DNA from: Pseudomonas resinovorans NBRC 106553
Lineage (GTDB): Bacteria > Pseudomonadota > Gammaproteobacteria > Pseudomonadales > Pseudomonadaceae
Assembly: GCF_000412695.1 (NCBI RefSeq)
Contig: NC_021499.1
Location: 3,844,001 to 3,908,000 of the forward strand
Direction of reading: 5' to 3'
DNA: 64,000 nucleotides
A model generated the notes under the pieces. It was not told the DNA's origin. It saw only the letters and a list, made by a program, of their open reading frames with translations, and ran no database searches. Both the position numbers and the translations under genes were made by a program. This document shows, one piece after another, positions 52,094 through 60,593 of the stretch; the first letter of the stretch is position 1; each line of letters starts with the position of its first letter.

Positions 52094-53875
52094 ATGAGGT
52101 CAAGACTGCACGGCTTATTTAAACCGCCTTACTTTCTATTACCCCTGAGTTGCATGGTCGGCAGCGTCCAGGCGGTCGATTTTCAACTCGGCGCAATTGA
52201 TGGCCAACTGGATTCCGCACTGTCCATCGGCACCAGCATCTCCACGGCCAACCCCGATCCGAAACAACTGAACAGCGCTACCGGCGACGACGGTCGCCGC
52301 AACTTCCGTTCCGGCGATGCCTTCTCCGGCATATTCAAGGGCATCCACGACCTGGAGCTGCGCCACGGCGATATGGGCTTATTCCTGCGTGGCAGCTACT
52401 GGTACGACTACGTACTGCGCGACCAGGACCAGCGTTTCAAGAACGTCGAGGACAACAACCGCAAGCGTTCGGCAAAATCCACCGGCACCGAACTGCTCGA
52501 CGCCTTCGCCTACTACAACTACGCCATCGCCGAGCAACCGGGTTCGGCACGCCTCGGCAAACAGGTAGTGAACTGGGGCGAGAGCACCTTCATCCAGGGC
52601 GGCCTCAACGTGGTCAACCCGTTCAACCTGTCGGCACTACGTCGCCCGGGCTCTGAGGTGAAGGAAGGCCTGGTGCCGGTGAACATGTTCTACGTCTCGC
52701 AGAACCTCAGCGAGTCAGTCTCCGGAGACTTCTTCTACCAGCTCGACTGGGAACAGACCCAGCTCGACAACTGCGGCACCTTCTTCTCCAGCAACGACTT
52801 CCTCGCCGATGGCTGTGACGGCCTCGACGTGGGCAGCGTGCTGACCGGCGTGCCGGCGGCAGTGGCGGCGCTGACGCCCTATGGCGTCAACCTCACCGAC
52901 GAAGGCATCCGCATCCCGCGCGGCAAGGATCAGGACGCCCGCAACAGCGGCCAGTGGGGCGTGTCGCTGCGCTGGTTCGCCGCCGACCTGGACACCGAGT
53001 TCGGCGCCTACGTTGCCAACTACCACAGCCGCCTGCCCTACATGGGCACCATCAGCAGCCCTTACTACAACAGCACTGTATTCGGTAACGCACTCAACAA
53101 TGCCCTGCGTCTGGGTACCTCGCAGTACGTCGCGCAGTACCCCGAGGACATCCACCTGTACGGCCTGTCGTTCTCCACCAACCTGGATACCGGCACCGCG
53201 CTTCAAGGCGAGATCAGCTATCGGCCGAACATGCCGATCCAGCTCAACGGCACCGACGTCATCCAGTCGCTGCTCAATGATCCGAACCGTTCGCCATTGG
53301 TCGCCGAAGGCATTCGTACGCCAGAGGCCAACACGCTGTTCAACGGCTACCTGCGCAAGGAAGTTACCCAGGCTCAGGTCACCGCGACCCACTCGTTCGC
53401 CCAGGTACTCGGCGCCGATCAACTGATGCTGATAGGTGAGGCAGCGGCCACCTGGGTCGGCGGCCTGGAAGGCACCTATGGCCCACGCTATGGGCGCAAC
53501 GGCACCTACGGCAATGGCGTGCTGGCCAGCGGCAACTGCGCAGCTATCTCGCGCACACCCGAATACTGCAACGACGATGGTTTCCTTACCCGCTTCTCCT
53601 GGGGCTATCGCGCGCGCGCCAGTCTGAGCTACCCGAACGCCGTCGCCGGCATCGACCTGCGCCCCAACCTGTCCTGGCAACACGACGTGGATGGCAATGG
53701 CCCGGGCGAAGGTTCAGCCTTCAGCGAGGGCTCCAAGGCCATCAGCGTCGGCCTCGATGCCTCGCTGAACAACACCTACAACGCCAGCCTGGCGTTCACC
53801 GACTTCATCGACGGCGACTACGGCACCCGCGGCGACCGCGACTACGTGTCGATCAGCTTCGGCGTCAACTTCTAA
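52094..53875 (+). CDS. DUF1302 family outer-membrane protein
   Basis: 593 residues from the ATG at 52094 (MRSRLHGLFKPPYFLLPLSC), an AGGA site 9 nt before it. Signal peptide then VDFQLGAIDGQLDSALSIGTSIS and LRLGKQVVNWGES-like LGKQVVNWGESTFIQGGLNVVNPFN, diagnostic of DUF1302. Repeated beta-strand patterns and a final VSISFGVNF with C-terminal Phe predict an outer-membrane barrel. DUF1302 proteins occur with DUF1329 in operons for hydrophobic substrates. Here the usual partner MMPL/RND transporter and BNR-repeat protein are absent. Confidence 0.9.
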   Translation: MRSRLHGLFKPPYFLLPLSCMVGSVQAVDFQLGAIDGQLDSALSIGTSISTANPDPKQLNSATGDDGRRNFRSGDAFSGIFKGIHDLELRHGDMGLFLRGSYWYDYVLRDQDQRFKNVEDNNRKRSAKSTGTELLDAFAYYNYAIAEQPGSARLGKQVVNWGESTFIQGGLNVVNPFNLSALRRPGSEVKEGLVPVNMFYVSQNLSESVSGDFFYQLDWEQTQLDNCGTFFSSNDFLADGCDGLDVGSVLTGVPAAVAALTPYGVNLTDEGIRIPRGKDQDARNSGQWGVSLRWFAADLDTEFGAYVANYHSRLPYMGTISSPYYNSTVFGNALNNALRLGTSQYVAQYPEDIHLYGLSFSTNLDTGTALQGEISYRPNMPIQLNGTDVIQSLLNDPNRSPLVAEGIRTPEANTLFNGYLRKEVTQAQVTATHSFAQVLGADQLMLIGEAAATWVGGLEGTYGPRYGRNGTYGNGVLASGNCAAISRTPEYCNDDGFLTRFSWGYRARASLSYPNAVAGIDLRPNLSWQHDVDGNGPGEGSAFSEGSKAISVGLDASLNNTYNASLAFTDFIDGDYGTRGDRDYVSISFGVNF

Positions 53876-53888
53876 GCGGAGCCCACTC

Positions 53889-55256
53889 ATGAAACAGCAC
53901 CATAGCCTGGTACGTGGCGGCGCCCTGTTCTGCGCCCTTCTGTTGACCGGCAATGCCCTGGCGGCCGTATCGGCCGACGAAGCAGCGCAACTGCAGAACA
54001 GCCTGACCCCGATCGGCGCCGAGCGCGGCGCCAGCGCCGATGGAAAGATCCCCGCCTGGGATGGCGGCCTGAAAACCCAGATGAAGTTCGCCGCCAACGG
54101 CACCCCGCTCGATCCATTCGCCGGCGAGCAACCGCTGTTCAACATCGACGCGAGCAACTTCGAGCAGTACCGGGAGCAACTGAGCCCGGGGCAGATCGCC
54201 CTGCTGCAGCGCTTCCCGGACAGCTTCCGCTTGCCGGTGTACCCGAGTCATCGCTCAGTCAGTGTGACTACCGAGGTGGGCGCCGCAGCCGCACGCAATG
54301 CCAGTTCCACCCGCCTGATCAACGAGGGCAACGGCCTGGAAGGCTTCGCCGGCGTGGTCGCCTTCCCCGTCCCGAAGAATGGCCTGGAAGTGCTATGGAA
54401 CCACCTGACGCGCAACCGCAACGCCAGTTCCAGCCTGATCACCGACAGCGCAGCGCCGCAGAAGGACGGCAGCTACACCATCATGACCACCCAGCAATAC
54501 TTCACCCAGCGCGACGCGGTGAAGGGGCTGGCGGCGGACGAGGCACGCAACATCCTCTACTTCTACAGCCACAAGATCACCGCACCCTCGCGCATGGTCG
54601 GTGAAGTGGTGTTGGTGCACGAGACCGTCGACCAGGTAAGCGAGCCGCGCCTGTCCTGGTTGTATAGCGCCGGCCAACGACGCGTGCGACGCGCGCCGAG
54701 CATTGCCTACGATACCGCTGGGCCGACCACCGCCGGCCTGCGCACCGCCGACAGCCGCGACATGTTCAACGGCGCGCCGGACCGCTACGAGTGGCAACTG
54801 GTGGGCAAGAAGACCCTCTACGTGCCCTACAACAGCTACCGTCTGGCCTCGCCCGAGCTGAGCTACGAGACGCTGATCAAGCCCGGCCACGTCAACCCCG
54901 ACGCAACCCGCTACGAGCTGCATCGTGTCTGGGAAGTGGTCGCCACACTGAAGCCAGGTATGCGCCACATCTACAGCAAGCGTCATTACTTCATCGACGA
55001 AGACACCTGGGCGATCCTCGAGGCCGATCACTACGACAGCCGCGGTGAACTGTGGCGCATCGGCGAGGCGCACAGCTTCTACCATCCGCAGGGCAAGGCC
55101 GCGGTCAACGCCATGGAAGTGACCTACGACATCAACAACGGCCGCTACATCGCCTCGGGGCTGACCAACGAACAGCGCCAGCCGTTCGACTTCGCCTACC
55201 AGGCCAGTGCCTCCGATTACTCGCCAGGCGCGCTGCGCAGCAAAGGCCTGCGCTGA
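53889..55256 (+). CDS. DUF1329 family exported protein
   Basis: 455 residues; signal peptide MKQHHSLVRGGALFCALLLTG. SLTPIGAERGASADGKIPAWDGG and the C-terminal LEADHYDSRGELWRIGEAH are DUF1329 hallmarks; the fold is LolA/LolB-like and may carry a hydrophobic compound through the periplasm. Thirteen nucleotides after the DUF1302 gene, so in one operon. Upstream of a strong terminator. Confidence 0.92.
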   Translation: MKQHHSLVRGGALFCALLLTGNALAAVSADEAAQLQNSLTPIGAERGASADGKIPAWDGGLKTQMKFAANGTPLDPFAGEQPLFNIDASNFEQYREQLSPGQIALLQRFPDSFRLPVYPSHRSVSVTTEVGAAAARNASSTRLINEGNGLEGFAGVVAFPVPKNGLEVLWNHLTRNRNASSSLITDSAAPQKDGSYTIMTTQQYFTQRDAVKGLAADEARNILYFYSHKITAPSRMVGEVVLVHETVDQVSEPRLSWLYSAGQRRVRRAPSIAYDTAGPTTAGLRTADSRDMFNGAPDRYEWQLVGKKTLYVPYNSYRLASPELSYETLIKPGHVNPDATRYELHRVWEVVATLKPGMRHIYSKRHYFIDEDTWAILEADHYDSRGELWRIGEAHSFYHPQGKAAVNAMEVTYDINNGRYIASGLTNEQRQPFDFAYQASASDYSPGALRSKGLR

Positions 55257-55269
55257 TCCCCAACCCTTT

Positions 55270-55308
55270 GCGCCGTCGGCTCCAGAGTCCGGCGGCGCTT
55301 TTTTTGTT
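55270..55308 (+). terminator. terminator after the DUF1302-DUF1329 operon
   Basis: GCGCCG-T-CGG / CCG-G-CGGCGC stem with a 9-nt loop and a run of seven T, starting 14 bp after the stop codon. The next gene starts 12 bp after it, so that gene could be controlled by read-through. Confidence 0.85.
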
Positions 55309-55319
55309 TGTGGAGCACC

Positions 55320-55703
55320 ATGCACACGCCCCTCCCCCGCAAACCACTGAGCCAGCGCCTGCTCGGCGGTGACGAACCCGACCCACGCTTCACCCTGGCC
55401 AACGAGCGCACCTTCCTGGCCTGGGTGCGCACGGCCCTGGCCCTGCTTGGTGGTGGCATTGCCGTGGAGACCTTCGCCGGCCAGGCCTTCGAGCCACTGC
55501 TGCGGCTATGTATCACCCTGAGCCTGCTGGCATTGAGCATCCTGGTCAGCGTTGGCGCCTGCCTGCGCTGGCTGGCGGTAGAGCGCGCCCTGCGCCATCG
55601 CCACGCCCTGCCCCTGCCCGGGCTGGTGCCCCTGCTGGCGCTCGGCTGCTGCCTGGCGGCGCTGATCCTGGTGGGTCTGTTCTGGCCACGCTGGCATGCC
55701 TGA
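55320..55703 (+). CDS. YidH-family (DUF202) membrane protein
   Basis: 127 residues from the ATG at 55320, with a GGAG site just before. DPRFTLANERTFLAWVRTALALLGGGIAVE is the DUF202 signature; three membrane helices. Overlaps the next, related, gene by 8 nt. Function unknown in all organisms as far as I know. Confidence 0.88.
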   Translation: MHTPLPRKPLSQRLLGGDEPDPRFTLANERTFLAWVRTALALLGGGIAVETFAGQAFEPLLRLCITLSLLALSILVSVGACLRWLAVERALRHRHALPLPGLVPLLALGCCLAALILVGLFWPRWHA

Positions 55704-56010
55704 TGGTTCGAGCGATCCTGGCCTGCAGGCCGAACGTACCGAGCTGGCCTGGCGCCGCACGCAGCTGTCGCTGTTGGTGATCGCATGCCTGGCGCTGCGC
55801 GGGCAGGACCTCGCGGTAACGCTGGTCGCCCTCGTCAGCGTGGCACTGCTGTGGCTCGGCCAAGGCCGCCGCTATCGGCGCAGCCTGGCAATGCTACGCG
55901 TCGAACGCGGCCACGCCCGCCTGTTCAGTGTGCTCGGCACCGGCCTGGCGCTACTGGTCATGGCACTGCAAGCGATGTTCGGCGCCCTGCTGCGAGTCAT
56001 ATCGACCTGA
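55696..56010 (+). CDS. DUF202 family membrane protein
   Basis: 104 residues. LQAERTELAWRRTQLSLLVIACLALRG is the shorter, YidG-like version of the DUF202 motif, with three hydrophobic segments. Overlaps the YidH-like gene by 8 nt; YidG-YidH pairs are common and the two probably form one complex. Confidence 0.85.
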   Translation: MPDGSSDPGLQAERTELAWRRTQLSLLVIACLALRGQDLAVTLVALVSVALLWLGQGRRYRRSLAMLRVERGHARLFSVLGTGLALLVMALQAMFGALLRVIST

Positions 56011-56080
56011 CCCCCGGTGATGCACCGCCGGATGCTCACATCTGTTCGTCGCTATCTCACTGCTACCCACTCCAACAAAA

Positions 56081-56112
56081 ACGCCCCGCACGTCGACTGT
56101 CGTGCGGGGCGT
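56081..56112 (-). terminator. terminator of the alkylsulfatase gene
   Basis: ACGCCCCGCACG / CGTGCGGGGCGT, perfect 12-bp stem with an 8-nt loop, followed on the minus strand by TTTT. Sits between the convergent DUF202 and alkylsulfatase genes and may serve both. Confidence 0.8.
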
Positions 56113-56126
56113 CGATTTACCAGAAC

Positions 56127-58091
56127 TCAGGGGCTGACCAAGTTGAACTGCGGGTTCGGCTCGTCCATGCCGCCGAGCAGCTTGAGCAGTTTCAGCCGCC
56201 CGCCCTCGATCTCGATGTCGCCGATGGTGGCCTCCTTGAGGAAGCCGGTTTCCTTCAGCGCGATGCGGTCGAGCAGCGCCTTGGTCATGCTCACATTGAT
56301 GTCTGCCTGGGCATGTCGCGAGTCTTTGCGCTGGGTTAACACGCCATTGCGCAGGGTCAGGGCATAGTCCTCGCCGAGATCGGTGAAGCGCCAGTTGATC
56401 AGCAGGTCCTCGTCGGCCGCCTTCATCGCATCGATGCGTACCGCCAGGTAGTCGAAAAACATGCTCGGCGTCAGCGCCCGGATCATGTCCGGTGCACCGT
56501 TGCGCGAACGGGCCTCGGTAACACCCTGGCGCAGCTCCAACGCGCCGCTCAGGTAGACGTTGCGCCAGGTGGCGCTCTCGCTCTGGTAGCCGAGCTGTTC
56601 CAGGGTATCGGCCTGCAGCTCGCGTGCCGCCTCGTTGTTCGGCTCGGCGAACACCAGGTGGTTGAGCAGCTGCGCCGCCCAGCGGTACTCGCCGACGGAG
56701 AAGGCCTGGCGTGCGTTCAGCAGTACCGCTTCGGCACCGCCCATGGCTGCCACGTAGCGGCGTCCGGCATCCTCTGGCGGCAGCGGGTCGAGGTTAGCCG
56801 GGTTGCCATCGTAGAAACCCATGTAGCGCTGGTACACGGCGCGCACGTTGTGGCTCAACGAGCCGTAGTAGTCGCGGCTGTACCACTTGCTGGCCAAGCG
56901 CGGCGGCAGCGACTCCAGCCGGGCGGCGATCTCGGTCGGCGTCAGCCCCTGATTGATCAGGCGCAGCGTCTGGCTGTCGAGGAAGGCGTACATGTCACGC
57001 TGGTCGGCCAGGTAGTCGCGGATCTCGCTGCCACCCCAGGTCGGCCAGTGGTGCTGGGCGAACAATACCTCGGCCTTGTCGCCATAACGCACCAGGGCCT
57101 TGTCGAGGTAGTGCGCCCAGACCTTGGAGTCGCGCACCAGAGCACCGCGCAGGGTCAGCACGTTGTGCTGGGTGTGAGTAGCGTTCTCGGCCATGCACAG
57201 AGTCTTGAACTGCGGGAAGTACATGTTCATCTCGGCCGGAGCCTCGGTGCCGGGGGTGAGCTGGAACTCGATCTCCACGCCATCGATGCTGCGGGTCTCT
57301 AGCGCCTTGGAGATCAGCACTGTGGGCGCGATCAGGGTCACAGTGGCGTTGCTCGGTGTGCCCTTGCCGAGGCCGGAGTCGACCTGACCGCGCTCATCGC
57401 GCGGCAGCAGCGCGCCGTACATGTACTGGGCGCGACGCATCATCGCCGGGCCGGCCAGCACGTTCTCGCTGACCGCATGCTCGTAGAAGCCCTCCGGGGC
57501 GATGACCTGGACCTTACCGGCCTTGACGTCGGCCTCGTTGATCACCCCGCGCACGCCGCCGAAATGATCGACATGCGAATGGCTGTAGATCACCGCCAGA
57601 ACCGGCTTGCGCGGGCGATGCTTGTAGTACAGCTCGAGCCCGGCTCGGGCGGTCTCGGTGCTGATCAGCGGGTCGATGAGGATGAGGCCACTGTCGCCCT
57701 CGATGATGGTCATGTTCGACAGGTCCAGGCCGCGCACCTGATACACGCGCTCGCGCACCTCGAACAGCCCAGCGATGTTGTTCAGCTGCGCCATGCGCCA
57801 CAGGCTCGGGTTGACGCTGGCCGGAGCATCGTTGCCGTCGAGGAAGTTGTAGGCCATGCGGTTCCACACCGGTTGGCCCTCGGCATTCTCGACCACCCCG
57901 GTGAACGGCTCGATCAGCCCACGGCGGGCATTGTCGAAGTCGGCGCGGTCACTGAACGGCAGGCGCTGCAACCAGGCCTGGTTGCGTTCGCGGGTGATCT
58001 CGGTCGCGGGCTTGCCAGCGACGGGCGCCTCTGCATGGGCAGAGGAAACGATGAGCGCCAGGGCGAGGGCGCTGAGGCGGAAGCTGGGCAT
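56127..58091 (-). CDS. sdsA1: alkyl sulfatase (SdsA1-type metallo-beta-lactamase fold)
   Basis: 654 residues, close to SdsA1 of P. aeruginosa in length. Signal peptide MPSFRLSALALALIVSSAHA. Zinc site HSHVDHFGG (171-179) and AENATHTQHN (301-310), with a dimerisation helical region and an SCP2-like C-terminal domain (TDLGEDYALTLRNGVLTQRK). Hydrolyses primary alkyl sulfates such as SDS to an alcohol and sulfate in the periplasm. Alone on its strand, convergent with the DUF202 genes. The nearby acyl-CoA ligase and dehydrogenase could degrade the derived fatty acid. Confidence 0.9.
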   Translation of the reverse strand: MPSFRLSALALALIVSSAHAEAPVAGKPATEITRERNQAWLQRLPFSDRADFDNARRGLIEPFTGVVENAEGQPVWNRMAYNFLDGNDAPASVNPSLWRMAQLNNIAGLFEVRERVYQVRGLDLSNMTIIEGDSGLILIDPLISTETARAGLELYYKHRPRKPVLAVIYSHSHVDHFGGVRGVINEADVKAGKVQVIAPEGFYEHAVSENVLAGPAMMRRAQYMYGALLPRDERGQVDSGLGKGTPSNATVTLIAPTVLISKALETRSIDGVEIEFQLTPGTEAPAEMNMYFPQFKTLCMAENATHTQHNVLTLRGALVRDSKVWAHYLDKALVRYGDKAEVLFAQHHWPTWGGSEIRDYLADQRDMYAFLDSQTLRLINQGLTPTEIAARLESLPPRLASKWYSRDYYGSLSHNVRAVYQRYMGFYDGNPANLDPLPPEDAGRRYVAAMGGAEAVLLNARQAFSVGEYRWAAQLLNHLVFAEPNNEAARELQADTLEQLGYQSESATWRNVYLSGALELRQGVTEARSRNGAPDMIRALTPSMFFDYLAVRIDAMKAADEDLLINWRFTDLGEDYALTLRNGVLTQRKDSRHAQADINVSMTKALLDRIALKETGFLKEATIGDIEIEGGRLKLLKLLGGMDEPNPQFNLVSP

Positions 58092-58242
58092 GAAAGGACT
58101 CGATCTGGTCTTGTTAGATATAAGAATCGCGCCCGACTCTATGAGCTGACCAGCGAGGTCGCCAATATCACTGACTCATGACAGCTATAACAATTTGCAA
58201 TATCCCAGGCCGCTTCCATAGAAACTCTGAGCTACAGCTATT

Positions 58243-58428
58243 GGCCGATTCTGTTGAAAAAGTCCCTCTGCAATTTCTACTCGAGAAAGTAGGCGGCTTA
58301 CGTTGAAAACTGAGCCAATTCTCGGGGCCGAACTGCTCCAGATTTCGCGCGGCAACGCGTCAATCGAACATTTTTCGACTACGAACGAGCGAACCTAGAC
58401 GGCACCGACTTTTTCAACAGAATCGGCC
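58243..58428. mobile_element. MITE-like element, copy 2
   Basis: 186 bp bounded by perfect 21-bp inverted repeats beginning GGCCGATTCTGTTGAAAAAG. No coding capacity for a transposase. Related to the 185-bp copy at 31331-31515, in the same orientation, 27 kb away. Target duplication is not evident. A full-length IS with the same ends is not in the window, so the mobilising transposase is unknown. Confidence 0.75.
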
Positions 58429-58674
58429 GGTTAGCGACGAACTGGCGGTGGCCGTCGCTATGCATTGCATGGTCAAACTTCCGTCTGCTCCGCCATTTCC
58501 AAGGCGTGGTCTGTCCCGGGCTGAGCGGACACTGACTTATCGTCACCAGCGACACGAAAACTAAACAGGTCGCCAGAATCCAAAACGGCGACACGTTGTG
58601 CATACGGGAAGATTCGATCTGAAGCAGCCGTGGCGCTAAGCAGCATTCATGAATGCCCCTGGCGGTGTGCTCCG
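58429..58674. other. region between MITE and IS3 element
   Basis: 246 bp without a recognised gene. A minus-strand start MHNVSPFWILATCLVFVSLV looks like a signal peptide but runs into the MITE and lacks a ribosome-binding site; it could be a gene cut off by the MITE. Confidence 0.3.
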
Positions 58675-58692
58675 TGAATCGCCCCGGCTTTC

Positions 58693-59538
58693 CTAGACAC
58701 TCTCCAAGCTCTGGAAATAACGCTTTTCAAACTCCACTGGCGATAGCTGCATAGCGCTGCTGTGCCGGCGTTTGGGGTTATAAAACATCTCGATGTAATC
58801 GAACACATCACTCCGGGCTTCTTCGCGGGTGCCGTAGGTTTTTCGTCGGATGCGTTCCCGCTTCAGCAACTGGAAAAAGCTTTCCGCCACCGCGTTGTCG
58901 TGGCAGTTACCGCGTCGACTCATGCTGCTGATCAGGTTGTTGGCCTTGAGGAAGCTCTGCCAGTCCGAGCTGCTGAACTGGCTGCCCTGGTCGGAGTGGA
59001 TCATCACTTCCTGCTTGGGCTTGCGCCGCCACACCGCCATCAACAGGGCATCGATAGCCAGGTCGCTGCACATCCGTGGCTTCATCGACCAGCCGATCAC
59101 CTGGCGTGAAAACAGATCCAGCACCACCGCCAAATACAGCCAGCCTTCATAGGTGCGGATGTAGGTGATGTCGGTGACCCAGACCTTGTTCGGTTCACTA
59201 ACGTTGAATTGCCGCTCCAGGCGATTGGGCGAAGCCACCGTTGGCCGGCCGCCGTAATAGCCGGGGCGCCGCCGATAGCCGGTCTGTGAGCGCAGCCCTT
59301 CTCCTCGCATCAGGCGAGCCACGCGGTGCCGGCCACAGGACTCCCCCAGCTCACGCAGGTCGTCGTGAATCTTGCGATAGCCGTAGACCCCACCGCTTTC
59401 CAGCCAGGCATGTTTGATCAACCCGAGTAGGCGCTGATCTTCCTTGGCGCGTACGGATTTCGGCTCGGTCAGCCAGGCGTAGTAACCGCTGGGATGCACT
59501 TTCAGGGTCTGGCAGAGACGTCGAACCGGGTACTCCAC
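58693..59538 (-). CDS. IS3-family transposase OrfB (integrase catalytic domain)
   Basis: 281 residues from the GTG at 59538, which probably is not used on its own. DDE integrase core: WVTDITYI (first Asp), VMIHSDQGSQFSS (second Asp) and SFFQLLKRERI with the Glu preceding (AESFFQ). Continuous with OrfA after -1 frameshifting: the frame stays open back to the slippery A-tract, giving the fused transposase. Confidence 0.9.
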   Translation of the reverse strand: MEYPVRRLCQTLKVHPSGYYAWLTEPKSVRAKEDQRLLGLIKHAWLESGGVYGYRKIHDDLRELGESCGRHRVARLMRGEGLRSQTGYRRRPGYYGGRPTVASPNRLERQFNVSEPNKVWVTDITYIRTYEGWLYLAVVLDLFSRQVIGWSMKPRMCSDLAIDALLMAVWRRKPKQEVMIHSDQGSQFSSSDWQSFLKANNLISSMSRRGNCHDNAVAESFFQLLKRERIRRKTYGTREEARSDVFDYIEMFYNPKRRHSSAMQLSPVEFEKRYFQSLESV

Positions 59539-59564
59539 CGACAGCTTGCTGATGAAGGCGTACT

Positions 59565-59843
59565 TCAGCCGGACTCCTTGGCAAAGTACGCGGCGGCCTT
59601 TTTTAGGATGTCTCGCTCTTCGGTCACTCGCTTGAGTTCGGCGCGCAGACGACGCAGTTCGGCCTGCTGATCGTCGTCTTGCTGCCGCTGCGCCTGGGGC
59701 TTGCCGTAGCGCTTGATCCAGGCATACAGGCTATGCACCGACATGCCTAACCGCGCTGCCACCTCGGCTACGGGGAGGCCGCGCTCGGTCACTTGTTTGA
59801 CCGCTTCGATTTTGAATTCTTCGGGGTAACGCTGGTTGCTCAT
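59565..59843 (-). CDS. IS3-family transposase OrfA
   Basis: 92 residues. Helix-turn-helix YPEEFKIEAVKQVTERGLPVAEVAARLGMSVHSLYAWIKR and a leucine-zipper-like coiled coil (ELRRLRAELKRVTEERDILKKA). The minus-strand run of six A (59599-59604, context CTAAAAAAGG) is the -1 slippery site; shifting there enters the OrfB frame exactly. Confidence 0.92.
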   Translation of the reverse strand: MSNQRYPEEFKIEAVKQVTERGLPVAEVAARLGMSVHSLYAWIKRYGKPQAQRQQDDDQQAELRRLRAELKRVTEERDILKKAAAYFAKESG

Positions 59844-60020
59844 GGCACCTCCTAATGGGCCTCATTATGAGGCTTGGAGGTGTCTACGAAACTAGGGGCG
59901 ATTCACCGGGACCTCTCACCCTTCAAAAGATTGAAAATATTGCTTCATCTTTTTGGCAAAAGTTAAGTAATAATTTTACCCTAGAACCCTGTCCGAGAGA
60001 AAAATGAGAGGGCAGGTGCT

Positions 60021-60059
60021 ATTATTCCTTCATCATCAGACTTTTTCTGAAAGAATAAT
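60021..60059. promoter_or_regulatory. hipBA promoter/operator candidate
   Basis: ATTATTC / GAATAAT, 7-bp arms 25 bp apart, directly upstream of hipB in DNA that is much more AT-rich than the surroundings (59906-60065). HipB proteins bind such palindromes to repress their own operon. Confidence 0.5.
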
Positions 60060-60065
60060 TTCCCA

Positions 60066-60593
60066 ATGGCAAAGCGCACCGCCCCACTGCTGCCCGGATC
60101 TGATCGACTGCTCGCAGAGCTTGGCGAGCGTCTGATACTTGCGCGCAAGCGTCGCAAGATCACTGCCAAGCAAATGGCCGAGCGGGCCGGCATGTCTCTG
60201 CCGACCCTCAGGTCTCTTGAGCAAGGCAGCGCCGGTGTGACCCTTGGTGCCTACATGGCCGTGCTGCAGGTCCTGGGGCTGGAAAAAGACATTGCTCAGG
60301 TAGCTTCGCATGACGAGCTTGGCCGCCACCTGCAGGATGCAGCCCTGTCACCGTCGAGGACGACTGCCAGCAAGAACAAGCTGGCCCCGCCACGCCAGCC
60401 CACTTCTCAACGAAGCGCCTCAAAACCGGCTGCGGGAGAGCTGATCAAGTCGACAGCCAGTGAGCCCCAGCGTCCTGCCACGAAACGTTCCAAGACCGTT
60501 GAGCAAGCCCCCTCCCATGCCAAATCAGCCCGGAAAAAAGTCGTTACCGGCGCCGACCTGGCAGCTCAGCTGATGGAGGAACTCAATGGCTAG
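60066..60593 (+). CDS. hipB: HipB-like antitoxin / XRE-family regulator with long basic tail
   Basis: 175 residues. Helix-turn-helix [36 protein letters not shown] at about 20-55. Unlike the 88-residue E. coli HipB, it has a roughly 90-residue Ser/Ala/Lys/Arg-rich C-terminal extension ([18 protein letters not shown], then [19 protein letters not shown]). Overlaps hipA by 8 nt. The tail could help bind DNA or hold the toxin; that is conjecture. Confidence 0.85.
   Translation: MAKRTAPLLPGSDRLLAELGERLILARKRRKITAKQMAERAGMSLPTLRSLEQGSAGVTLGAYMAVLQVLGLEKDIAQVASHDELGRHLQDAALSPSRTTASKNKLAPPRQPTSQRSASKPAAGELIKSTASEPQRPATKRSKTVEQAPSHAKSARKKVVTGADLAAQLMEELNG

Larger units (their letters stand above)
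58675..59905 (-). mobile_element. IS3-family insertion sequence, apparently intact
   Basis: 1231 bp with imperfect inverted repeats of about 31 bp (TGAATCGCCCC at the left end; GGGGCGATTCA at the right) and a 3-bp CCG duplication at both edges. It carries orfA and orfB on the minus strand with a programmed frameshift site between them. Intact ends and reading frames suggest recent insertion. Confidence 0.88.

Noticed and set aside
58379..58603. Minus-strand 74-codon frame with signal-like start
   Set aside because: Runs into the MITE and has no ribosome-binding site.
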